Shown: positions 41,374 through 49,987, counted from the first letter of the stretch. The stretch: DNA of 50,720 nucleotides from Bryobacterales bacterium (GCA_022823865.1 JAJEHF010000060.1:1-50720); one strand, 5' to 3'. Program-made: numbers and translations. Notes: generated by a model not told the origin, from the letters alone.

Positions 41374-43233
41374 ATGAATGCCGTGGAGATTGAACAGGCC
41401 GTCTCCGTCCTAGCCGAGGAGCCCTTCGATCCAGACCAATTTCCATACACCTTCTTGGAAGCGTTCGGGAACAAGAAGACAACCATCAAGCGGCTCCGCG
41501 CAGGCACTACGAATCGGTCAGATGTGGGCGGCGTTCTCCAGCGGAGCAATATCCACATAAAGGTTGCACCTGAAGGCGAAGTGGCGGCTGCGCTGACCGA
41601 CCTGAAGGAGAGTCCGGAGACCGCCCGAGCCAAAGCGAAGTTGGTCTTGGCTACCGACGGGCACGAGTTCCGCGCCGAGGACATGGAGAGCGGCGACATC
41701 GTCGTCTGCGACTTTCCTGAGTTCCCAGAGCATTTCGGTTTCTTCCTATCGCTAGCCGGCATCACCACCGTCAAGCAGATCCGCGAGAGCGCCTTCGACA
41801 TAAGGGCGACTGGACGGCTGAACCGGCTCTATGTGGAGTTGCTAAAGGAGAACCCCGACTTGGGCGGTACCGACCGGCAGCGCGATATGAACCATTTCAT
41901 GGCTCGGCTAATTTTCTGCTTTTTCGCCGAGGATACTGATATCTTTCCCCACCAGTCCCCGTTCACCAGCACGGTCGAGCAGATGAGCACGCCCGAAGGC
42001 TCGAACACCCATGAAGTGATCGACGAGATATTTCGAGCCATGAACACCGAATTCGAAGACCGGGAGACCGCATCACTACCACGCTGGGCCGACGCTTTCC
42101 CATATGTCAACGGTGGTCTCTTCTCGGACTCGACGGAGGTGCCTCGTTTCAGCCGGACCGCTCGATCCTACCTGCTCCACCTAGGCAATCTCGACTGGAA
42201 GAAGATAAACCCGGATATCTTCGGGTCCATGATCCAAGCTGTCGCCGACGACAAAGAGCGAGGCTCGTTGGGAATGCACTACACCAGCGTTCCGAATATC
42301 CTCAAGGTGCTGAACCCGCTCTTCCTTGATGATCTGCGCGAGCAACTCAAGGAGGCGGGCGGAAACAATCGCAAACTCCTGAATCTGCGCCACCGCATGG
42401 CTCGGATCCGGGTGTTCGACCCGGCGTGTGGTTCAGGAAACTTCCTTGTCGTCGCCTACAAGGAAATTCGTGCGATCGAAGCAGAGATCAACAGACGGAG
42501 GAGAGAGAGGGGACGGCATTCCGACATCCCGCTTACCAATTTTCGCGGGATCGAGATCAGAGACTTCCCAGCGGAGGTTGCGCGTCTCTCGTTGGTAATC
42601 GCCGAGTACCAGTGCGATGTGCTCTATCTCGGCCAGAAGAAAGCGGTCACGGTGGTCCTACCGCTCAACAAGGAGAACTGGATCACCTGCGCAAACGCCC
42701 TTCGGCTGGACTGGAGCAGCATCTGCCCGCCAACTGGGACCGAAGTGAAGCACGTTGCAGATGACCTATTTGAATCGGCACCTGATCAGTCCGCGATCGA
42801 TTTCCGGAACGAGGGTGGAGAAACCTACATCTGCGGAAATCCGCCATATCGCGGGAGCCAGTGGCAGACTGCTGAGCAAAAGGCGGATCTCAAGAGCGTC
42901 TTCGATGGTCGGACAAGAAATTGGAAGCAACTCGATTACGTTGCTGGCTGGTTCATCAAGGCTGCCGACTACGGCGCGCAAACGCCCGCTGCTTCGGGAT
43001 TCGTGACAACAAACTCGATTTGCCAGGGACGTCAAGTCGCGACCCTTTGGCCGCTCATTCTCAAGACCGGTCAAAAGATCGCCTTCGCACACACTAGCTT
43101 CAAATGGGCCAACCTCGCGAGCCAAAAGGCGGGAGTCACGGTCGCAATTGTTGGAATATCCAACCGTCCAAGCTACGTGCGTCAACTGTTCTCGATCAGG
43201 ACTGACGGCGAGACCGCAGTTCGCGGTGCGTAA
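41374..43233 (+). CDS. MmeI-like DNA adenine methyltransferase, N-terminal and catalytic part (frameshifted)
   Basis: 619 codons up to a TAA caused by an apparent frameshift. The N-terminal domain includes EFPEHFGFFLSLAGI and FDIRATGRLNRLYVELL; a helical region follows (NHFMARLIFCFFAEDTDIFP, FPYVNGGLFSD). The methylase domain has SAM motif I VFDPACGSGNFL (Asp349) and motif IV NPPY (489-492), so it should methylate N6 of adenine. The DX9EXK nuclease motif of MmeI itself is not visible in the N-terminus, so cleavage probably relies on the separate GIY-YIG gene. The target-recognition part continues in another frame from about 43230 to 44114. It would modify host DNA in a restriction-like defence system. 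Confidence 0.88.
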   Translation: MNAVEIEQAVSVLAEEPFDPDQFPYTFLEAFGNKKTTIKRLRAGTTNRSDVGGVLQRSNIHIKVAPEGEVAAALTDLKESPETARAKAKLVLATDGHEFRAEDMESGDIVVCDFPEFPEHFGFFLSLAGITTVKQIRESAFDIRATGRLNRLYVELLKENPDLGGTDRQRDMNHFMARLIFCFFAEDTDIFPHQSPFTSTVEQMSTPEGSNTHEVIDEIFRAMNTEFEDRETASLPRWADAFPYVNGGLFSDSTEVPRFSRTARSYLLHLGNLDWKKINPDIFGSMIQAVADDKERGSLGMHYTSVPNILKVLNPLFLDDLREQLKEAGGNNRKLLNLRHRMARIRVFDPACGSGNFLVVAYKEIRAIEAEINRRRRERGRHSDIPLTNFRGIEIRDFPAEVARLSLVIAEYQCDVLYLGQKKAVTVVLPLNKENWITCANALRLDWSSICPPTGTEVKHVADDLFESAPDQSAIDFRNEGGETYICGNPPYRGSQWQTAEQKADLKSVFDGRTRNWKQLDYVAGWFIKAADYGAQTPAASGFVTTNSICQGRQVATLWPLILKTGQKIAFAHTSFKWANLASQKAGVTVAIVGISNRPSYVRQLFSIRTDGETAVRGA

Positions 43234-43268
43234 ACATCAACCCATACCTAGTCAGTGGGCCAGATGTC

Positions 43269-44114
43269 TTGGTGAGCCCCCGTAGCAAGCCGATGGCGGA
43301 CTTGCATGAAATGAACTTCGGCAATATGCCTAACGACGATGGAAACCTCTTGCTGGATCTTGCAGTTGCAACGGATGCTATCCGACGCCATGGTGTAGAT
43401 CCTCGGTTCATTCGGTCGTTCGTGGGCTCGCAGGAGTTCATACACGGCAGAGAAAGGCGATGCATCTGGGTGACCGACCAAGATGTCTCCGCGGCTATGA
43501 AGAATGAATGGCTCTCCGCCAAGTTCGATGCAGTCATTGAATACCGGAGTGGCTCTGATCGCCGGACCACGAGGCGACTCGGCGAGGTGCCACACAGATT
43601 CGGAGAGATTCGGCAGTCCGGTGACGAGACGGTGATTGTAGTCCCACGAGTTTCTTCGGAGAATCGTCCCTATCTGCCAGTCGGCGTGGTCCCACCCGGC
43701 ACGATTATTGGAGACCGCAATTTCGCTCTCTTCGACGCTCCACTTTGGAACTTGGCGTTGATCACCTCGCGGGTTCACTGGGTCTGGATAAGTACTGTTT
43801 GTGTTCGATTGCGTACGGATTTTTCCTACTCGAACACTCTGGGGTGGAACACCTTCCCCCTGCCAAAGCTCACCGAGCAGAACAGGTCCGATCTGACTAG
43901 TTGTGCGGAGGGCATCCTGCTGGCACGCGAAGCGCACTTCCCTGCCACGGTCGCCGAGCTTTACACTACCGGCCAGATGCCGGAGAATCTCCGCGCCGCC
44001 CACGAAAGGAACGATGAGGTATTGGAGCGGGTTTACATCGGCCGGCGCTTTCGGAACGACACGGAACGGCTGGAGAAGCTATTCGAGTTGTATGTCAAAA
44101 TGACAGACAAGTAG
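43269..44114 (+). pseudogene. MmeI-like methyltransferase, target-recognition and C-terminal part (other frame)
   Basis: This frame continues the methylase: just before it the bases read N-I-N-P-Y-L-V-S-G-P-D in this frame, as expected after ETAVR in the upstream part. One base missing (or two extra) near 43225-43235 explains the break. The segment includes MNFGNMPNDDGNLLLD, the recognition domain (RFIRSFVGSQEFIHGRERRC), and the very typical end with FSYSNTLGWNTFPLPKL, ILLAREAHFPATVAELY and NDTERLEKLFELYVKMT. Together the parts give about 910 aa, the usual family length. Without this half, DNA recognition would be lost. A sequencing error cannot be excluded. Confidence 0.85.
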
Positions 44115-44190
44115 CACGGTTGCCTGCCGGAGTTGACTGGATCGGTTCGGCATGCCACCATCTACCACTGATGCGCTATAGGAGGATCGG

Positions 44191-44472
44191 ATGAAGACCC
44201 AGACCTTGACGCTGCATGTCTCTCTGGACGCAGAGATCAAGCGGAAAGCGATGAATGCACTAGCAGGGATAGGGCTATCGGCTCCAGACGCCGTGCGGTT
44301 GTTGTTCCATCGCATCGCGTTCGACCAGACCTTTCCTCCCGAACTCAAGGTGCCAAACGCGGAGACCCGCAGGGCCATGGCCGAAATCGACGAAATGGTA
44401 GAGTCACGCAAAGCACGATTCGCGAGCGCGGACGAGAAGTCTCCAGAACTTGAAGAAGTCAGCGGTCAGTAA
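44191..44472 (+). CDS. RelB/DinJ family antitoxin
   Basis: 93 aa. The N-terminus is a ribbon-helix-helix domain typical of RelB/DinJ (TLTLHVSLDAEIKRKAMNALAGIGLSAPDAVRLLFHRIAFDQTFPPEL). The C-terminal half is charged and helical and should wrap around the toxin. A perfect AGGAGG (44180-44185) stands before the ATG, stronger than any neighbouring site, which suits an antitoxin made in excess. It overlaps the toxin gene by 23 bp. The position between the methylase and helicase of a restriction-like system suggests addiction or a guard role. It probably represses its own promoter in the 76-bp gap after the methylase. Confidence 0.88.
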   Translation: MKTQTLTLHVSLDAEIKRKAMNALAGIGLSAPDAVRLLFHRIAFDQTFPPELKVPNAETRRAMAEIDEMVESRKARFASADEKSPELEEVSGQ

Positions 44473-44776
44473 GAGAGCACGCCTGCCGCGCCAGGTTGGC
44501 TACGCCCGCCGTTTCCCAAAGGACTGGGAACGGCTCTCACGGTCCGGGCGGTACGATTTGAATCGTCTGAAGGCGGTTATGCTACTGCTGATCGCGAACG
44601 ATGCCCCCCTAGATCCTGAATTCAGGGACCATGCGCTCAAAGGCTCATGGCTGTACTACCGGGAGTGCCATGTCGGCGGTGACTTCCTGTTGATCTACAG
44701 CATCGACCACACAGACGGTCCGAGCGGCTCAGTATCCTTTGCCCGGGTTGGCACCCACGCCGAATTATTCGGATAA
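44450..44776 (+). CDS. yafQ: YafQ family mRNA interferase toxin (RelE superfamily)
   Basis: 108 aa from a TTG start inside the antitoxin gene. RelE-fold toxin of the YafQ group, which cuts mRNA in translating ribosomes. Catalytic positions recalled from E. coli YafQ are present: His in FRDHALKGSW, His and Asp in YRECHVGGDFLLIYSI, and the C-terminal His in RVGTHAELFG. The Trp next to the Asp in YafQ appears as Phe here. The N-terminus has about ten extra basic residues. The weak TTG start and overlap should keep toxin output below antitoxin. The helicase start follows 22 bp later, so the module is embedded in the defence operon. Confidence 0.88.
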   Translation: MKKSAVSKRARLPRQVGYARRFPKDWERLSRSGRYDLNRLKAVMLLLIANDAPLDPEFRDHALKGSWLYYRECHVGGDFLLIYSIDHTDGPSGSVSFARVGTHAELFG

Positions 44777-44798
44777 CCATCAGCAAGGAACTATTCGG

Positions 44799-46871
44799 AT
44801 GCCCACGACTAAGGAAATTCCATCTGTCTCCGTAAGCTACGCCCGGACTGGAAACACCATCCGGTCGAACGAACTCGGGATGCGCCCAATGCAAGAGCGA
44901 GCTTGGCAGAAGCGGGGTGAGCAGTACCTTCTGATTAAGTCTCCGCCAGCTTCGGGCAAGAGCAGGGCGCTAATGTTCATCGCGCTTGACAAGCTCACGA
45001 ACCAAGGACTGCGTCAGGCGATCATCGTCGTTCCCGAGAAGACGATCGGCGCCAGCTTCGCAGATACGCCACTCAGCAACTTTGGCTTCTGGGCCGACTG
45101 GACAGTCACCCCGAAGTGGAATCTTTGCACCGCACCTGGGACGGACGGCGGCAAGGTCAAGTCGCTTAGGGCGTTTCTGGACAGTAACGACCGGACCCTA
45201 GTCTGTACCCACGCAACCTTCCGGTTTGCCATAGACCAATTCGGAGCGGAGGCCTTCGATGACCGGCTCATTGCGGTGGACGAATTCCATCACGCCTCCG
45301 CCAATCCAGACAATCGGCTCGGAGAGCACGTCAGCCAACTGATGGCTCGCGACAAGACCCACATAGTAGCAATGACAGGCTCATACTTCCGAGGCGATGC
45401 CGAGCCTGTACTGTTGCCTCAGGACGAAGAGCGGTTTCAAACCGTCACCTACACGTATTACGAGCAACTGAACGGCTACGAGCATCTGAAGCAGCTCGAC
45501 ATCGGATACTACTTCTACACGGGCAGCTATTCGGACGACATCCTGAAGGTCCTAGATACGAGCGAGAAGACGATCATCCACATCCCGAGTGTCAACGCCC
45601 GGGAGAGTACGAAAGACAAGATCCGCGAAGTCGAGCACATTCTGGAGGAGTTGGGTGAATGGACGGGTGCCGATCCAGTGACCGGTTTCCAGTTGGTGAA
45701 GACCGACGACGGGCGGGTGCTCCGTATCGCCGATCTCGTCGACGACAATCCCACACGAAGGGACCGGGTCGCAGCCGCACTCAGGAATTCTCGAGTGAAG
45801 GACGACCGTGACCATGTGGACATCATCATCGCCCTCGGAATGGCAAAGGAAGGCTTCGACTGGATCTGGTGCGATCACGCGCTGACTGTAGGTTACCGAT
45901 CCAGCCTGACCGAAATTGTGCAGATCATCGGCCGGGCTACGCGTGATGCCCCGGGAAAGATCAGGGCTCGCTTCACGAATCTCATTGCGGAGCCAGATGC
46001 CTCGGAGGAGGCCGTGACCGAAGCGGTGAACGACACGCTCAAGGCAATCGCGGCGAGCCTCCTTATGGAGCAGGTGCTCGCACCGCGATTCAATTTCACG
46101 GCAAAGACGGATGCAAGCGGGCCGAAGGAAGATCTCGACTACGGGGAGGATGGCTACGATCCAAACAAATGCAACGTAGGGGTCAACAAGAAGACCGGTG
46201 AGGTCACTGTCGAAATCAAGGGCCTTGCGGAGCCGAATGGTGATTCGGCCAAGCGAATCTGTCAGGAGGATCTCACCGAGGTTGTCACCGCATTCATGCA
46301 AGACAAGGTCGCGGTCGAACGAGGGCTCTTTGACGAGGAGCTCCTGCCCGAGGAACTGACGCAAGTGCAGATGGGAAAAATCATCAAGGAGAAATACCCT
46401 GAACTCGACGAGCAGGACCAGGAAGCGGTCCGCGAACATGCGATCGCCGCGCTGAACCTAACCCAAAAGGCGAAACAGACCTCCATGGGCGAAGTCGAGG
46501 CAAACGACGGTGAGGCGGAGCAGGAGAACACTGGAAACACAGCGCTGATCGACGGTGTGCGGCGGTTCGTGATGGACGTGCGGGATCTCGACATTGACCT
46601 AATCGACCGAATCAATCCGTTCGGCGAGGCCTACGCGATCCTAGCGAAGGTGATGAATGAAGAGAGCCTCAAGCAGGTGTCCGCCGTGATCACCGGCAAG
46701 AAGGTTCGGATCACCCCTGACGAAGCTCGGAATCTCGCGAGGCGGGCGCTGAGATTCAAGCAGGAGCGGGGGCGGCTGCCGTTAATCACCGCAACCGATC
46801 CTTGGGAGAAGCGCATGGCCGAAGGCATAGCCGTCCTAGCCCGGATGAGGGCGGAGTCGGAGCGTGCGTAA
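44799..46871 (+). CDS. SF2 DEAD/DEAH-type helicase of the defence operon
   Basis: 690 aa from ATG 44799 (AAGGA 9 nt upstream). Superfamily 2 motifs: Walker A SPPASGKS (48-55), motif II VDEFHH (Asp161-His164), motif III AMTGSY (192-196), and motif VI QIIGRATR (375-382). The C-terminal 300 residues are acidic and helical without a known domain. This is the kind of translocase subunit found in restriction systems that couple methylation checking to DNA movement. Eight bp overlap with the GIY-YIG gene implies coupled translation. Together with the separate methylase and nuclease it forms a three-component restriction-like set. Confidence 0.9.
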   Translation: MPTTKEIPSVSVSYARTGNTIRSNELGMRPMQERAWQKRGEQYLLIKSPPASGKSRALMFIALDKLTNQGLRQAIIVVPEKTIGASFADTPLSNFGFWADWTVTPKWNLCTAPGTDGGKVKSLRAFLDSNDRTLVCTHATFRFAIDQFGAEAFDDRLIAVDEFHHASANPDNRLGEHVSQLMARDKTHIVAMTGSYFRGDAEPVLLPQDEERFQTVTYTYYEQLNGYEHLKQLDIGYYFYTGSYSDDILKVLDTSEKTIIHIPSVNARESTKDKIREVEHILEELGEWTGADPVTGFQLVKTDDGRVLRIADLVDDNPTRRDRVAAALRNSRVKDDRDHVDIIIALGMAKEGFDWIWCDHALTVGYRSSLTEIVQIIGRATRDAPGKIRARFTNLIAEPDASEEAVTEAVNDTLKAIAASLLMEQVLAPRFNFTAKTDASGPKEDLDYGEDGYDPNKCNVGVNKKTGEVTVEIKGLAEPNGDSAKRICQEDLTEVVTAFMQDKVAVERGLFDEELLPEELTQVQMGKIIKEKYPELDEQDQEAVREHAIAALNLTQKAKQTSMGEVEANDGEAEQENTGNTALIDGVRRFVMDVRDLDIDLIDRINPFGEAYAILAKVMNEESLKQVSAVITGKKVRITPDEARNLARRALRFKQERGRLPLITATDPWEKRMAEGIAVLARMRAESERA

Positions 46872-48084
46872 CGAATTCACGGAGCAGGATGCTGAACTGC
46901 TGGACGCTCTCGGTGTCAAAGTCGAGCCCGAAGAAGTTCCCCGACGCACGGCCCGTGAAGAGCGGATTATGGCAGGCTTCGAAGAGATCCAGCGATTTGT
47001 GGACACGTACGGTCGCAAGCCCAAGCGGGGCGACGACCGCGATATATTCGAAAGACTTCTTGCCGTGCGGTTGGACAGGATCCTTGATGATGGCGAATGT
47101 AGGACGATTCTCCGGCCTCTGGATCGACAAGGGCTGCTAATCGGTGATGCCGCAACGGTAGAGTCACCTACGGACGTCTTGAGCGACGAAGCACTGCTGT
47201 CTGAACTCGGCGTCCAGACTAAGACGCCCGACGTTACGGAGCTGCTCCACGTCCGGTCAAGTGCCGAAAAGCGAGCAGCCGAGGAGATCGCGAGCCGCAA
47301 GAGGTGCGAGGAATTCAAGCGCTTTCGACCGCTCTTCGAGCAGGTTCAGAAGGAACTCGATTCGGGCATCCGCAAGACACGGCCCTTCGAACGGAAGGCG
47401 GAGATCGAGCCTGGCCGGTTCTTCGTCGTAGCTGGGCAAAAGGCCTATGTCGCGGAGATGGGAGAGATCTTCACGCAGGAGTACGGCGACAACGACGCAC
47501 GCCTCCGCGTAATTTTCGACAACGGCACCGAGAACAACATGCTCCGGCGATCCCTTCAGCGGGCGCTCCACAAGGATCCGGCAGGCAGGCGGATTACCGA
47601 ACCGACTGCTGGACCTCTCTTCGCCGATCATGCCACGGGCGATGACAAAGCGAGTGGGACAATCTACGTGCTGCGCAGCAAGTCGAATCTTCCGTTTATT
47701 TCAGAACATCGCGAACTGATCCACAAGATCGGCGTTACCAGCGGCAACATTCAGAAGCGGATCGCGGGCGCAAAGCTCCAACCAACCTTTCTCATGGCCG
47801 ATGTGGAAGTCGTTGCCACTTACCGGCTGTACAACATTGACCGTGGCAAACTCGAAGCCCTCATGCACCGCGTTTTCGCTCCCGCACGCCTCGAAATCGA
47901 GATCGAAGACCGGTTCGGTAACCCGGTACTCCCGCGTGAGTGGTTCCTGGTTCCCCTAGCCGTTATCGATCAAGCCGTAGCAAAAGTCAAGGACGGAACG
48001 ATAACCCAGTATCTCTATGACAGGAGCACTGCGTCCCTCGTCGGCTGTGCTGATCCCAAGGATGAGAGTGGCGAAGTTCAATAA
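46864..48084 (+). CDS. GIY-YIG nuclease (T5orf172-like domain)
   Basis: 406 aa starting with GTG. The first 240 residues are helical and charged, without a recognised domain. The C-terminal 100 residues match the GIY-YIG fold of T5orf172 type: GTIYVL (265-270) and HKIGVT (287-292) for the two core strands, Arg299 in QKRIAGAK as the catalytic Arg, Glu331 in GKLEALMHRVF as the metal ligand, and a closing REWFLVPL. It is the likely DNA-cutting component of the system, fed by the helicase that overlaps it by 8 bp. A gap of 143 bp separates it from the DUF3883 gene, which has its own leader. Confidence 0.87.
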   Translation: MRNEFTEQDAELLDALGVKVEPEEVPRRTAREERIMAGFEEIQRFVDTYGRKPKRGDDRDIFERLLAVRLDRILDDGECRTILRPLDRQGLLIGDAATVESPTDVLSDEALLSELGVQTKTPDVTELLHVRSSAEKRAAEEIASRKRCEEFKRFRPLFEQVQKELDSGIRKTRPFERKAEIEPGRFFVVAGQKAYVAEMGEIFTQEYGDNDARLRVIFDNGTENNMLRRSLQRALHKDPAGRRITEPTAGPLFADHATGDDKASGTIYVLRSKSNLPFISEHRELIHKIGVTSGNIQKRIAGAKLQPTFLMADVEVVATYRLYNIDRGKLEALMHRVFAPARLEIEIEDRFGNPVLPREWFLVPLAVIDQAVAKVKDGTITQYLYDRSTASLVGCADPKDESGEVQ

Positions 48085-48174
48085 GGGTCCATGCAGTGGC
48101 TGGGCCTACCATGACACACGGTGATGGGCCATCCCTCACACGGTAGCAGGCATCCTCTGAATCTCCATGCCGGG

Positions 48175-48302
48175 AATGCGAGTATCCTAGTACGCACCAC
48201 CGTCGGGAGGCACTAAGACGCCAGACTGTGACACTCAACTGGTCAGATAGGGAGGTTGAGGCCATCGTCCGGGACTACTTCGTGATGCTCGAGGCCGAGC
48301 AG
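48175..48302 (+). repeat. diverged direct repeat, copy B (leader and start of the DUF3883 gene)
   Basis: This is the partner of 41113-41240 and includes 53 bp of untranslated leader and the first 25 codons of the intact DUF3883 gene. Conservation of the leader suggests a shared promoter or a duplicated segment. Confidence 0.8.
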
Positions 48303-49112
48303 AACGGCCGCAAGTTCAATAAGTCGCAGCACCGTCGCGGACTTATGGAGCGAATCTCGCGCTCCGATACATCGATTGAGTGGAAGCACCAGAATATCAG
48401 CGCTGTCCTAGACTCGTTGGGACTGCCGTACATCGATGGCTACAAGCCACGCAGAAACTACCAGCGGGCGCTCTTTGAGGCCGTGGAGGCACATCTCAAG
48501 GATCGTCCCGATCTGCATGCCTGCTTGGTCGGAGAGATCCTCAGCGCTGACCAAGGCCTGCCGAATCCCATCGAAACGGCGCAGCTCACTCTCAGATTCG
48601 ACCACCCTCCGGATCCCCCATTTGATCCGCCGCCAAATTCGGACATGCCAGTGGAGATCCTCCGGATCATGCGTGGATTCGAGCCTCCGGCGGAGAGGGA
48701 CGCGCGCAACCGCCGGCTCGGCGCGGCCGGCGAAGAACTCGTCTTCGAATCGGAGCGCAACCGCCTGCTGGAACTAGGCCGGGACGACTTGGCAGAGAGT
48801 GTGCGCTGGGTGGCGAGGGACGACGGCGACGGATTCGGATACGACATCAAGTCGTTCTTGGGGGTTGGCAACACGCCGGAAGAGGAGCGGTGGCTCGAGG
48901 TCAAGACCACGACCGGCTCGATCACCACCCCGTTCTTCATCACGAGGAACGAGCTCCGCGTCTGCGACGAGCACCGGGATCTCTTCCGCGTAATCAGGCT
49001 TTACAACTTCCGTCCACGCGGCTCCGGACGACTGGCCCGTGCCTACCGTCTGAAGCCTCCCCTTGCAGATCGTGTCAATCTGACGCCTGCTGTGTACCGC
49101 GCCTCATTCTGA
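48228..49112 (+). CDS. DUF3883 protein with PD-(D/E)XK-like nuclease fold
   Basis: 294 aa starting with GTG. The N-terminal domain (residues 1-90: WSDREVEAIVRDYFVML, WKHQNISAVLDSLGLPYIDGYKP) recurs in restriction-linked proteins. A Pro-rich linker (125-142) leads to DUF3883: RRLGAAGEELVFESERNRL, GDGFGYDIKSF (Asp206), and ERWLEVKTTTG (Glu224, Lys226), then FFITRNELRV. The D ... E-x-K arrangement is that of PD-(D/E)XK nucleases, so it may cut or bind DNA. DUF3883 genes are frequent in defence islands, next to helicases and methylases. It has a separate leader that is repeated, in diverged form, upstream of the methylase. Confidence 0.85.
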   Translation: MTLNWSDREVEAIVRDYFVMLEAEQNGRKFNKSQHRRGLMERISRSDTSIEWKHQNISAVLDSLGLPYIDGYKPRRNYQRALFEAVEAHLKDRPDLHACLVGEILSADQGLPNPIETAQLTLRFDHPPDPPFDPPPNSDMPVEILRIMRGFEPPAERDARNRRLGAAGEELVFESERNRLLELGRDDLAESVRWVARDDGDGFGYDIKSFLGVGNTPEEERWLEVKTTTGSITTPFFITRNELRVCDEHRDLFRVIRLYNFRPRGSGRLARAYRLKPPLADRVNLTPAVYRASF

Positions 49113-49212
49113 GGCGGATGCAGGGGGCCGCGACCGACCAGCAACGACTGGACACCGAAGCGCAACTCGGCGATAGCAATGGCGACCAAATATTTGGGAA
49201 CTACATACGATG

Positions 49213-49479
49213 TCAGATTGGCGACCGGTTTTCCGACTGCTCCCTGATCTTGTCAGCTTCGTCCTGCGCGACGTTGGCTATCTCAACCAGCACTTCAGCC
49301 ACTCTGTCGTAGGCGTCCGCCACGTCTTCCAAGCGCGGGTGCTTAACAGTTACGGTCAGGCGCTCTCGTTGCGATGTCCTGAGTTGAAAGTTGAACTTCC
49401 ACTTGCCATCGTCATCGCGTTCGATCTTCCTGAGTTCTACCTCTGGCTCCCATTCCATGTTTATGTTGGATGTCGTCAT
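49213..49479 (-). CDS. hypothetical protein (88 aa) behind the IS1595 remnant
   Basis: The ATG at 49479 overlaps the stop of the transposase fragment by four bases. The product is hydrophilic, with a beta-rich first half (EWEPEVELRKIERDDDGKW, KFNFQLRTSQRERLTVTVKH) and an acidic helix at the end (VADAYDRVAEVLVEIANVAQDEADK). I recognise no family. Composition is protein-like, so it may be a genuine cargo or host gene. It lies on the opposite strand to the DUF3883 gene, whose stop is 101 bp away. Confidence 0.5.
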   Translation of the reverse strand: MTTSNINMEWEPEVELRKIERDDDGKWKFNFQLRTSQRERLTVTVKHPRLEDVADAYDRVAEVLVEIANVAQDEADKIREQSENRSPI

Positions 49480-49775
49480 GGATGTCGCCTTTCGAACCCT
49501 AACCTATTGTACTTCCTGCGCTTGTTGCCCTCCTTGCCGCCGATATACGCCTCGTCAATCTCGACCGGCCCATCGAACGCTTCCAGTTTGATGTCGAAGC
49601 CCTCGCGGATCCGATGGGCTAAGAACCACATGGTCTTCTGCGTCACGCCCAGGCCTTTGGCAAGCTGGACGCTGCTCATGCCCTTCGGTCGCGACACGAC
49701 TAGGTAGTGCCCGTGCCAAAAAGCAGGATTTCGGGATTGGAAGACCATCATCTGTCTAGTTAGTGCCCGTGCCAA
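49476..49775 (-). pseudogene. IS1595 (ISXO2-like) transposase fragment
   Basis: About 99 codons. Residues from about 24 on are recognisable: YLVVSRPKGMSSVQLAKGLG, VTQKTMWFLAHRIREGF, then VEIDEAYIGGKEGNK, which carries the first Asp of the DDE site. The family match ends right after GNK, and the frame closes about 14 codons later, so roughly two thirds of the about 300-aa enzyme is lost (zinc-binding start and the rest of the catalytic core). Its first codons are made from the 56-bp duplicated segment. It is non-functional. Confidence 0.78.
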
Positions 49776-49816
49776 AAAGCAGGATTTCGGGATTGGAAGA
49801 CCATCATCTGTCTAGT
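49705..49816 (+). repeat. perfect 56-bp tandem duplication
   Basis: 49705-49760 and 49761-49816 are identical and contiguous, each starting TAGTGCCCGTGCCAAAAAGC and ending in CATCTGTCTAGT. The pair stands between the IS1595 remnant and the ISNCY-type element. The absence of any difference indicates a recent event, such as replication slippage or insertion-linked duplication. Confidence 0.95.
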
Positions 49817-49987
49817 TACTGGTCGGTTCGAGGCGCGAATGAAGCTGGATTTTGCCCGGATTCGTGCTGCCATCGAGGTTCGTCTGGCACCTCCGTCCGC
49901 GTTCGCGTCGATCATGGGTGACCGCCACGTACCGCGCCCTACCGGGGCGCTGCCCAGTCACTCCGTTGGGGCTGGGTGGGCGGCCAG

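Noticed and set aside
41374..44114. methylase considered as a BREX PglX or a type IIG single-chain enzyme
   Set aside because: No other BREX genes are present, and the N-terminus shows no DX9EXK nuclease motif. The MmeI-like methylase fold with separate helicase and nuclease fits better.
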